Source: Caldilineaceae bacterium
GTDB taxonomy: Bacteria > Chloroflexota > Anaerolineae > Caldilineales > Caldilineaceae
NCBI GenBank assembly: GCA_022842065.1
Contig: JALHQH010000015.1
Location: 1 to 64,000 of the forward strand
Direction of reading: 5' to 3'
DNA length: 64,000 nt
This document shows positions 1-7,190 of this stretch, one piece after another (position 1 is the first letter of the stretch; each line of letters begins with the position of its first letter). The notes beneath the pieces were generated by a model that was not told the origin of the DNA, did not search any database, and saw nothing but the letters and a program-made list of their open reading frames with translations. Both the position numbers and the translations under genes were made by a program.

Positions 1-603
1 CTTCTCGGTTCCCCCTTTTCTCCAGCTCTCCTTTTTGACTAGCTGCTCATTGCACCTATTCCGTTAGTCGTTTTGTTCGTTTCTACTTTTGTTCGTGTTC
101 CCCTGCCCTGAATAGTTACTTTGATTGTTGTCATTACCAGCTACGATTAATGACAAAACATTCTTATCACGAGAGGTTAGATCAGGACGTGCCATTGCAA
201 GCATCAATTCATTAGTTACTTGCGTAGTTGCTTGGGTAATTACTTTATAACTAAACACTGTTGCACCCCAAGCTACTGCATGTAAAATGTAGACAAACCC
301 CTTATTCAACTCTTCAACGTAAAAAGCACCAGATAATGGCGTACTCCGAATTGAATCTAGAGGAAGTAGCTCATCAGTGCTACTCAAAAGCACAAAAAAT
401 TTAGCGTTAAGAAATCGTTCACAAAGACATTTATACTCTTCAATAGCCTTCAATCCGGCCAGCATAACTATCAATGGACAAGAATTGCCCTCGTAAGAAG
501 ATAATGACTCGGAACATAGACAAAATTCGTCCGACGAATCAAACAAAATGCGAAGAATATTTATTGTAATGGGTTCAAGATTATAGGGTATGATACGAAT
601 CAT
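1..603 (-). pseudogene. LuxR/NarL-type response regulator, frame-disrupted in its HTH
   Basis: Likely cytoplasmic transcription regulator. From Met at 603 (GGAG 9 nt upstream) it reads as a receiver-like domain of about 120 residues, then a segment LTSRDKNVLSLIVAGND that matches the first helices of a LuxR/GerE HTH. Directly after this the frame diverges and stops at 64. Reading the next frames restores HTH-like text (KVETNKTTNGIGAMSS, then EQLVKKESWRKGG), so two indels would rebuild the domain up to the window edge. The receiver is atypical: no Asp at the usual phosphoacceptor strand (LIVMLAG) and no conserved Lys before the last helix. An upstream Met at 696 is possible but lacks family similarity. 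Either a decayed gene or sequence indels; the family call rests on motif reading only. Confidence 0.5.
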
Positions 604-1114
604 AGTAGGGATCTCCATCAATGGGGGCAAGACCTGCGTACACAGGTCTTCAATACAAGCAAGAAACGAATAATATGTGAGCGTGGCAACAAGCACGGTT
701 CTAACTGTTTGATAAATTTTAATAAATAAAATTCAAATCAACAGCAAGTAGCTTTGATAATGTTAGTAAATAATAATTATATTTAGAATCATAGGGCTTA
801 TATATGAGATGACTTTAGGCAGCATGATAATACTCCGCTGATGTAATATCAGGAAGTAGCTTGTAAACCAACTAATTTTTAGGAATTTTTTTGACCTAAA
901 GAAGCTATGAAACTTTGCCTCTCTCGGTTGCAAACTCTTGTGAAGTTTAACACCGGAAATAGTATAATACAGATGGGGTTCTACCTGCTAACAAAGCCAA
1001 AATAGTTTACCATGCAACAGAAATATGTCAACACACCGAATCCTTGCAAAGTTCCTGCGTATGATAATCGTACAAATTATATTTTTGTCGAGTCCCACCT
1101 CCTTAATGATTACT
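604..1114. other. AT-rich intergenic region, no gene recognised
   Basis: About 500 bases, clearly AT-richer than most of the window. It must hold the promoter of the regulator at its left. I see no convincing ORF, tRNA or strong hairpin here. Confidence 0.5.
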
Positions 1115-1231
1115 CTACAAAATGAATGGTGTAACGCCTTCTACTTCCCGCTGTATCTCCTTTAATATCTTTTTACCAAGACGATTTCCGATCCAGTTGT
1201 GGAGCGTTCGCAGCGATAGTGGCTGTACCAT
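1115..1231 (-). CDS. 38-residue ORF, possible second DnaA-N-like remnant
   Basis: Short ORF starting 13 nt after the stop of the replication-initiator fragment. It contains LHNWIGNRLGKKILKEIQ, which resembles the helix of DnaA domain I-like modules (W-I/L-x-N/T-R/Q-L-x-K) and is patterned like the C-terminus of its upstream neighbour (WLNTQLAKSVARELK). It may be the separated tail of the same decaying gene or a tandem copy of the domain. No good ribosome binding site. Function unknown; it may not be expressed. Confidence 0.3.
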   Translation of the reverse strand: MVQPLSLRTLHNWIGNRLGKKILKEIQREVEGVTPFIL

Positions 1232-1244
1232 ATATCACTCGCAA

Positions 1245-1886
1245 TTATTCTACAAATACCACTTCATCAACGTCATAGCCCGATAACTTGAGTTCACGCG
1301 CCACCGACTTGGCAAGCTGAGTATTCAACCAGTCGGCACCCTTCCCGGCCTGAATTGTGGCCGTCCCATCTTCCAGTGAGACAAGCCGGGTATCTTTTAG
1401 GTTCTTGGCGACGTTGGCGGACATATCGGCAAGCATGTCAAGCCAGGGATCTGGTTCCGCTAGTTCACCTGATTCCTTGTTTGTCTTATCAGCATCGTCA
1501 AATAATTGCATCTGCAAAGGTGGCGTACAACGCGAAAATCTAATTCGCGTGTACTTCCCGACCTTGAAAAAATCATATTCCCCAAGATACCCATGAGCGA
1601 TCAATTCGTCAGCCGCTTTTGTCAACAGGCGCTTAACCTGTGAGGCGTATTGGTATTGGGCAAGCCCCAACTTGTTCGCCAGGTCAAACACGTCAATGGC
1701 GTAAGAGGCGTTGGGCTTGTAGTGCATCACCTTGTCGAGAAAGCGGTAGAGACGCCGGGCCAAAGGCTGATCTATCGAGTAGTAAAAATCAATGTCGAGA
1801 CGCCGGATGTAGCCATATTCGATGGTATCCCGCGTATCATTGCACCCCAACAAAGTCAGTATACCCAGCGCCGCAAGCGTTGTCAA
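1245..1886 (-). pseudogene. Replication initiator (RepA-like), 5'-truncated, with DnaA-N-like tail
   Basis: Residues 25-100 (YGYIRRLDIDFYYSIDQP, then ARRLYRFLDKVMHYKP and a KLGL...VKRLLTKAADEL segment) match the winged-helix core of plasmid/prophage replication initiator protein A. Residues about 147-213 (WLDMLADMSANV to GYDVDEVVFVE) resemble the N-terminal domain of DnaA. The family normally has more N-terminal sequence; here the frame can be followed only about 35 codons further upstream (it includes ATDLPTA, like the usual N-terminal GLPTA) before a stop, and the only start is a TTG. I read it as the remnant of an integrated replicon. Initiators bind iterons at a plasmid origin, but no iterons are visible nearby. 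Confidence 0.6.
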
Positions 1887-2007
1887 TCCAGACGCGCAGA
1901 TCGACGGCAGAAATTGAGCAGTTGGCAGATCGGTCGCTCTCTTTTATACTCATCCCTAATGGAATTCACCAACAACATGATAACTTCGCAAAAGATAGGA
2001 TACAGAC

Positions 2008-2769
2008 ATGCACTCGATGGAAAACATATTAGCCGATTGCGGGGTAACGACGGCGACGATCACCCAGCGGCATCGGGATGAATTAGACGAATTGGGCTTT
2101 ACGGTTTTTCACAATGTGATCGATCCCACCTGGCTGGCAGAGTTGCGCGCCACCTTTGAGCGGCTCACCGCCGAAGAAGGGGAGCGGGCGGGGAGTGAAG
2201 TGAGCATCAACCCTGGCATCCGCCGCCTGGCCGATCTGGTTAACAAAGGGAGCGTCTTTGATCGCATCTACATCCATCCGGTCGTGCTGGCCGCGGCCTA
2301 CCACGTGATCCAGCGCCCCTTTAAGCTGGTCTCGCTCAACGGTCACGATCCCCTGCCCGGTCATGGGCAGCAAAGCCTGCATTCGGACTTTGGCGGGGTG
2401 CGCGGGGATGGACGGGGCCACCAGACCAACGCGCTCTGGATGTTGGATGATCTCACCGCAGAGAATGGGCCGACGCGGGTGGTGCCCGGTAGCCACCGCT
2501 GGCGCACCTTTCCCAAAGATGAAATGACTGATCTCCAGGCCGCCCATCCCCAAGAGACTTATATTACCGGTCCCGCCGGCTCGGTTGCTTTTTTTAATGG
2601 ACAGATTTGGCATGGCAGCACGACCAATCGCAGCAACCAGATGCGCCGGGTCTATCACTGTGCCTTTACTGCACGCGAAAATCCGCAACAGACCGACCAG
2701 CGCGCCTATTTGCGCGCCGAGACCGCCGCGCGTCTCAGTCCGGCGGCCCGCTATATTTTGGATGTGTAG
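2008..2769 (+). CDS. Phytanoyl-CoA dioxygenase (PhyH) family protein
   Basis: Cytoplasmic Fe(II)/2-oxoglutarate-dependent oxygenase of 253 aa, a typical length for bacterial PhyH proteins. The double-stranded beta-helix carries the iron triad H125-x-D127 (LHSDFGG) and H202 (WHGS), with R214 as likely 2-oxoglutarate ligand. A Pro-Gly-Ser-His motif (VPGSHRW, residues 159-165) is also typical. Substrate cannot be told from sequence; relatives hydroxylate small molecules, lipids or natural products. Start chosen at the first ATG with an AGG about 8 nt upstream; Met4 is an alternative. It stands alone between a decayed replicon gene and a repeat tract. Confidence 0.85.
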   Translation: MHSMENILADCGVTTATITQRHRDELDELGFTVFHNVIDPTWLAELRATFERLTAEEGERAGSEVSINPGIRRLADLVNKGSVFDRIYIHPVVLAAAYHVIQRPFKLVSLNGHDPLPGHGQQSLHSDFGGVRGDGRGHQTNALWMLDDLTAENGPTRVVPGSHRWRTFPKDEMTDLQAAHPQETYITGPAGSVAFFNGQIWHGSTTNRSNQMRRVYHCAFTARENPQQTDQRAYLRAETAARLSPAARYILDV

Positions 2770-2770
2770 T

Positions 2771-2917
2771 ACAGTGTCAGCTAAATTCTGCTAGATTAGG
2801 GTAGCGCCGAATATTCCGGGGATTAGGCCATCATCAACCTGGTAAAACGGCAATCACTTGGCCTAATCCCGGAATATTGACAGTAGCCTAAACCATCAAA
2901 ACTTGCCTGACACTGTT
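2771..2917. repeat. Palindromic element 1 of a three-element chain
   Basis: Ends are imperfect inverted repeats around ACAGTGTCA/TGACACTGT. Inside is a near-perfect pair (2810-2830 and 2859-2878, AATATTCCGGG...TTAGGCCA with one extra G in the left arm). It sits directly after the PhyH stop, so it may also end that transcript. Confidence 0.65.
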
Positions 2918-3097
2918 CTAGTGTTCTGTGAAATAAGTCTTGATAGGAATCAAACCCCTCCCTAACCCTCCCCAGCTTGGGGAGGGAACCGTCACCTCGC
3001 CGGTGAGGTCACGGCTCCTCCCCCAGGCTGGGGGAGGTCGGGAGGGGGTAGAATTTATCTATCATAATTTGTTTCACAGAACACTAGAACAGTGTCA
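2908..3097. repeat. MITE-like element 2 with perfect 26-bp terminal inverted repeats
   Basis: Left arm 2908-2933 and right arm 3072-3097 are exact inverted copies beginning TGACACTGTTCTAG. The inside is a second, GC-rich palindrome around CCTCCC...GGGAGG. The outer bases overlap the ends of elements 1 and 3, so the three form a chain sharing the AGTGTCA/TGACACT terminus. Confidence 0.8.
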
Positions 3098-3277
3098 AGT
3101 AAGTTTTGCGGAATTAGCCACGGAGTGGCGACAGACGGTAGCCCAGCCTTTTAAGGCTGGGGTCCAGCGGATCCGCTGACCCGCAGGTTGAAACCTGCGG
3201 CTACCGTCTGCCGTCACTCCGTGACTCGATCCGCGCGGCGGGCCAACCTGTTAAACGAGCAAAACTTACTTGACACT
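3091..3277. repeat. Palindromic element 3, nested inverted repeats
   Basis: Outer arms 3091-3109 and 3259-3277 (AGTGTCAAGTAAGTTTTG and its complement) are perfect. Inside are further arms (about 3119-3144 and 3198-3222, CACGGAGTG...) and two small hairpins. It ends 42 nt before the MlrC start and supplies a spurious in-frame upstream ATG at 3188. Confidence 0.75.
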
Positions 3278-3319
3278 GCACAAACGCCAGTCAACCTGCC
3301 ACAGCACAAAGGAATCACC

Positions 3320-4774
3320 ATGAAAGTTTTCGCCGGCGGCATCGCCACCGAAACCAACACCTTTTCGCCCATGCCCACCGGTATGGCCGACTTTACGATT
3401 GTACGTCCTGATACCATCCCGCCCGAGGGCATTTCCCCGGAAATTGACCACTTCCAAAAACGCACGCTGGCGCGCGGCTGGGACTTTGTCTTCGGCCTCA
3501 ATGCAGGGGCACAGCCTGCCGGCAATACCACCCGCACCACCTATGAAAGCCTGCGCGACGAATTGCTTGAGCGGCTCCAGGCAGCGCTGCCCGTGGATAT
3601 TGTGCTGCTCTCCCTCCACGGCGCGATGGTGGCTGATGGGTATGACGACTGTGAGACGGATATCATCAAGCGGGTGCGGGCGCTGGTGGGGCCGGTAACG
3701 AAAATCGGCGTGGAACTGGATCTGCACTGCGACGTGACCGAGGCGATGATTACCGACGCCGATGTCATCGTCATCTACAAAGAGTACCCGCACATCGATG
3801 TGGTCAATCGCGCCGATGACCTCTTTACCCTGATCGCCGACGCCGCCCAGGGCAAGACGCAGCCGACGATGGCGCTTTATGATTGTAAGATGATTGGCTT
3901 GTTCGCCACGCCGTTTGAACCCATGCGCGGGCTGGTCGATGAGATGTTGGCGATGGAAGGGCAGGATGGTATTCTCTCCGTCTCGCTGGCCCATTGCTTC
4001 CCGTGGTCCAATGTGCCGACCTGTGGCGCAATGGCGCTGGCGATTACCGATGGCGACAAAGCCAAGGCCGAAGCAGTCGCGGCCGCACTTGGCCAGAAGT
4101 TCTTCAGCCTGCGCCATGAACTTGCGCCCAAGAACCTCTCCATCGACGAAGTGCTGGATCAGGCGCTGGCGATCAAAGCATGGCCGGTGGTCGCGGCGGA
4201 CCGGGCGGACAATCCCGGCGGTGGCGCGCCCAGCGATTCGACCTTTGTCTTGCGGCGGCTATTGGAACGGGGCATCGACAACGCGGCCATCGCGCTGCTG
4301 TGGGACCCGATTGCGGTGAGTGTGGCCATTGCCGGTGGCGTGGGCGCGACGCTCGACCTGCGGCTAGGGGGCAAGATGGGGCCGGTCTCGGGTGATCCGC
4401 TCGATCTGCGTGTCACCGTGACCGGCATTGTGGAAAATATGATTCAGGAATGGCCGCAGCAGGGCGAACCGCTGCGCATTCCGTGCGGGACCGCGGTCTG
4501 CCTGCACTGCAACGGCATTGATATCATCGTCAACACCAAACGCGTCCAGGTCTTTGGCCCCATGGTCTTTACCAATTTCGGCATTGACCTCAGCCGGAAG
4601 CAGTTGCTCGTCGTCAAATCGAACCAGCACTTCTATGCCGGCTTTGAACCGGTGGCGTCGGAAATCCTCTACATGGCCTCGCCCGGTTCGGTGGCACCGC
4701 GCTTTACCGAAATCCCCTATACGCGGGTGGACTTGCATAAATTTCCGTGGGTGGAGAATCCGTTTGCAAGCTAG
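3320..4774 (+). CDS. M81 family metallopeptidase (MlrC-like)
   Basis: 484-aa protein of the MlrC/M81 family, named for the microcystin-degradation enzyme MlrC; most members are of unknown substrate. Landmarks are the N-terminal GGIATETNTFSP, LLSLHGAMV, the metal-site region ELDLHCDVT and YKEYPHIDV, and the C-terminal DNPGGGAPSDST. Length fits the family. I set the start at the ATG at 3320, preceded by AAAGGAATCACC; the longer in-frame extension from 3188 reads through palindromic element 3 and has no family similarity. Likely a single-gene unit ended by the hairpin at 4817-4853. Cytoplasmic; no signal peptide seen. Confidence 0.88.
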   Translation: MKVFAGGIATETNTFSPMPTGMADFTIVRPDTIPPEGISPEIDHFQKRTLARGWDFVFGLNAGAQPAGNTTRTTYESLRDELLERLQAALPVDIVLLSLHGAMVADGYDDCETDIIKRVRALVGPVTKIGVELDLHCDVTEAMITDADVIVIYKEYPHIDVVNRADDLFTLIADAAQGKTQPTMALYDCKMIGLFATPFEPMRGLVDEMLAMEGQDGILSVSLAHCFPWSNVPTCGAMALAITDGDKAKAEAVAAALGQKFFSLRHELAPKNLSIDEVLDQALAIKAWPVVAADRADNPGGGAPSDSTFVLRRLLERGIDNAAIALLWDPIAVSVAIAGGVGATLDLRLGGKMGPVSGDPLDLRVTVTGIVENMIQEWPQQGEPLRIPCGTAVCLHCNGIDIIVNTKRVQVFGPMVFTNFGIDLSRKQLLVVKSNQHFYAGFEPVASEILYMASPGSVAPRFTEIPYTRVDLHKFPWVENPFAS

Positions 4775-4816
4775 CTGGCGTTGAGATTCACAGCTTACCG
4801 CAAAGGGCGCGAAGTA

Positions 4817-4853
4817 CGCGAAGAAACGCCCTCACCCTTTGCGTTTCTTCGCG
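4817..4853. terminator. Hairpin after mlrC-like gene
   Basis: 13-bp perfect stem (CGCGAAGAAACGC and complement, loop 11) between convergent genes. It lacks a U-tract and resembles the dispersed CGCGAAG-type repeats common in such genomes, so terminator function is a guess. Confidence 0.4.
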
Positions 4854-4877
4854 GCAAAATTTCTCGAAATTGCGAAA

Positions 4878-5102
4878 TTACGACCGTTGCCACTTGAGTT
4901 GGAATTCGAGTTCTTCGCCATCCTCCGTCCGTTCATGCTCAATGCTGATAGTCGCACTGGTCGGAACGGTAAACCGTTCCCCAGCGACTTGAATAGTGAA
5001 GGGCTGTTGCTGTTCCAGTGCATCGGCTAACCGGCGCAGCTTGGCCACAAAATCTGCTACAGCATAGACCTTCTCGATGTCACGATGGGGTAAATCAGTC
5101 AT
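4878..5102 (-). CDS. Amphi-Trp domain protein, copy 1
   Basis: Small 74-aa acidic cytoplasmic protein with the amphi-Trp pattern: an N-terminal helix with LRRLADALEQ, a middle strand segment QVAGERFTVP, and the closing strand LEFQLKWQRS with the conserved Trp near the end. Molecular role of this family is not established. AGGAG lies upstream of the ATG. The protein is 72/74 identical to the one at 10735-10959, and the similarity continues through the promoter region to about 5172, so this is a recent duplication rather than two old paralogues. Confidence 0.8.
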   Translation of the reverse strand: MTDLPHRDIEKVYAVADFVAKLRRLADALEQQQPFTIQVAGERFTVPTSATISIEHERTEDGEELEFQLKWQRS

Positions 5103-5364
5103 GATCGCAAATCTCCTTTTGCTGGGGGGGATAGATAGGTGATCGTCAAGCGGATATCATCGCAGTTGGTCCAGCAGCCAAAGCCGATCGAGGGGGGTTG
5201 CTGTGGCGAGTGACCGCTGGCCCCCAACGCCCAGACGGCTGCCAGTCTCCCAGCTAAACAGGGGCGGACGGTCGGCTTCATCACCGAGTTATCCGGCCGA
5301 CGACCGCGGGCAACTGACCCCACCGCCGACGGCCAACCTGACCGAAGGTCTCACGACGATGCGG
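5103..5364. other. Upstream region of amphi-Trp copy 1
   Basis: The first 70 bases (to about 5172, ending near GATATCATCGCAGTTG) are homologous to the same region upstream of copy 2. The remainder shows no ORF I would support; overlapping short ORFs look like chance frames in GC-rich DNA. Confidence 0.45.
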
Positions 5365-6381
5365 CTACCAGGCGAGCCCATCCAGATGGTTGTGGCCTGA
5401 AAGCACGCGAGCAATGCGGTTACGCGCCGCTTCACGCTCGTCCGCTAGGGGGAGGTGTGTGTAGAGCGCGAGTTCACGCTGCATGTCATAGAAGAGCAAC
5501 CGCTCGCGCAGAAGCTCGCGCTCGAACAGTTCCGGATATGCGCCACGCAGCCATCCAGGGACATCAGTGAGTGTGTTCTCGTCGAGCCCTCGCCCGTCGG
5601 GTACCGGTGGGTACGCACTTGCCTTTGCGCACCAGCGCAGGATGGTATCGAGCTCGACATCCGCTGGCTGGGCCACCGCCTCGGCGAAATCGACAAGACC
5701 GGTAACTCGTCCTTCGTCAACCATCACGTTGGATCCATGTACGTCACCATGGACAAGAACGGGTTCATCGGCAGCGAACAACGGCAGCCGCTCCCGGACC
5801 CAGTCAGCGACGTCGGCGAGTAGGCGCGAGTCACACCCGGGCCGTCGCCGCGCAACCTCGACCTGACCGAGCGCCGCACTAACCACAGGTGGGTGGAAAG
5901 AAACGCGCGGCTTCCCGGCGAGCGCATCGGCTAGCCACGGGGGCAGCAGGTCCGCCGGGACAGGAACCTGGTGGAGTGCGCGCAGCGCAAAGCCGAGGCT
6001 TTCGATCATTGCACGGCGCGTGGGCACGTCCGCCCCGGGCCACGCGTCGTGCAGGGTTCGCCCGGGCAGGCGTTCGGAGACGCACCACGGACCGTCCAGG
6101 CCGTCGCCGTGGCCAAGGTAGCGGGCGTGTGGGACCTCGCTGCCGGCGAGCAGGTTCACGACCGTAGCCTCGTGGCGAAACGAGTCGCGAAACTGTCCGT
6201 TGCTCAGCCGCACCACGTATTCGTCGCCAACCCATACGCGGCTAACCCAGCCGGCCTTTGGAGGAAAGCGCCCAGTTCCAGACAGACCGGCGGCCGCCAG
6301 CACCCTCAGCAGGGCGGGGTCACGGGCAGAGTCGTCAACAAACACTGCTGACTGCTCGCTCACGTCCCACCTCTTACACAA
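5365..6381 (-). CDS. Aminoglycoside/choline-kinase-like phosphotransferase (APH family)
   Basis: 338-aa cytoplasmic kinase-like protein. The catalytic loop VLVHGDVHGSNVMVD (around residues 218-232) carries the Brenner motif HGDxxxxN, and the metal-binding VDFAEA follows at about 240, as in APH/choline kinases. An N-lobe with VWVGDEYVVRLS and a glutamate-bearing FRHEATVVNLL supports a complete fold. Members phosphorylate aminoglycosides, macrolides or cell metabolites; the substrate cannot be assigned, and antibiotic resistance should not be assumed. The next gene upstream is 800 bp away, so it is probably monocistronic. Confidence 0.8.
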   Translation of the reverse strand: MCKRWDVSEQSAVFVDDSARDPALLRVLAAAGLSGTGRFPPKAGWVSRVWVGDEYVVRLSNGQFRDSFRHEATVVNLLAGSEVPHARYLGHGDGLDGPWCVSERLPGRTLHDAWPGADVPTRRAMIESLGFALRALHQVPVPADLLPPWLADALAGKPRVSFHPPVVSAALGQVEVARRRPGCDSRLLADVADWVRERLPLFAADEPVLVHGDVHGSNVMVDEGRVTGLVDFAEAVAQPADVELDTILRWCAKASAYPPVPDGRGLDENTLTDVPGWLRGAYPELFERELLRERLLFYDMQRELALYTHLPLADEREAARNRIARVLSGHNHLDGLAW

Positions 6382-6551
6382 CCATATAGAATCGTAATTG
6401 TATCATTACCTATGGTCATCTCACATCCTTTGTAAACAGTATCAACTACAAAACAGTTAGGTGCAAAATAGTAGACATGACTCAAATTTAGCCTAAATCA
6501 CCTTTTCCAATAATCACATTATCATTCAGAAGTGCCGAACTATGACTTTGC

Positions 6552-6867
6552 GGTTACAAACGCGACAGTCAGTATCTCACTGTAATCGCGTATATTCAGT
6601 AGACCGCAACGCTCTCTGGCTTCGACAAGCTCAGCCGCCGAGCGTTGCGGTCTACTGATATTACCACGCCGCCAATCACAGATAGCCCAGATGCTTTACG
6701 GCAATGCAAGTTCATCAAAGTAACGCCAGTATACCTACCACCGCGACGGTTGTCAATGCCACATCGTTTGCGTGCCGGCGCAGATCAGTCCCAGCGTACG
6801 GATCAACGGCAAACACAGAATCCCAAGGCGAGTGAATCTGCTAGTTTCATACAACCCATTCATACTT
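6552..6867. repeat. Dispersed ~200-bp repeat, copy A (interrupted)
   Basis: Begins GGTTACAAACGCGACAGTCA and is related along its length to copies at 10427-10612 and 11937-12170. It is longer only because a 61-bp hairpin element sits inside it at 6598-6658. It lies upstream of the minus-strand phosphotransferase, as copies B and C lie upstream of minus-strand genes. Confidence 0.8.
6598..6658. mobile_element. 61-bp MITE-like hairpin with 5-bp target duplication
   Basis: Perfect 18-bp terminal inverted repeats (CAGTAGACCGCAACGCTC and complement) surround a centre holding GGCTTCGACAAGCTCAGCC. It is flanked by direct ATATT (6593-6597 and 6659-6663). Comparison with copies B and C of the host repeat, which lack it, shows the empty site, so this is a real insertion. 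Confidence 0.85.
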
Positions 6868-6872
6868 GGCTC

Positions 6873-6921
6873 TGTCATAATTTAGCATTTTTACTCGTGT
6901 AGAAAATGCTAAATTATGACA
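6873..6921. repeat. AT-rich perfect hairpin
   Basis: 19-bp perfect inverted repeat TGTCATAATTTAGCATTTT / complement with an 11-base loop. It could be a mini-element or a terminator; no oxygenase-directed transcript start can be tied to it. Confidence 0.6.
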
Positions 6922-7029
6922 ACCGCTGGTATATGACTCTTTCAACGAAGCCCAATGCCCTGTATAATAGTTTCAGAGGTTCAATGGGATCTTAGGGGGT
7001 TGACAAGATCGCCCTGGGCTAAAGCCGCA

Positions 7030-7084
7030 GGGCTACCTAACAACGCCGGGTAAACCCGGCTAAGGGAGCCTTGTTGGGTAGCCC
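7030..7084. repeat. Hairpin of the CTACAGAACAACG-like family
   Basis: Arms 7030-7043 and 7071-7084 (GGGCTACCTAACAA, one mismatch) enclose a smaller palindrome GCCGGGTAAACCCGGC. GCCCTGGGCTAAAGCC just to the left is shared with the larger repeat at 22184-22324 and 44803-44941, so these are probably one family. Confidence 0.6.
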
Positions 7085-7190
7085 GGGTGCCCACTGGGCG
7101 CGTTGACGGCGGGGCGGGATGGCAACCCCCTGAATTCCGGTTGAGCCGTTTCAGATTCCATTTGCTCGTTGCATTAACCGGAGAAGAGCC

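Noticed and set aside
3266..4117. 283-aa ORF antisense to the MlrC-like gene
   Set aside because: The sense frame carries conserved MlrC motifs throughout; antisense frame is a composition artefact.
5365..6381. Calling the APH-family kinase an antibiotic-resistance gene
   Set aside because: The Brenner motif is shared by many metabolic kinases; no subfamily-specific substrate motif was seen.
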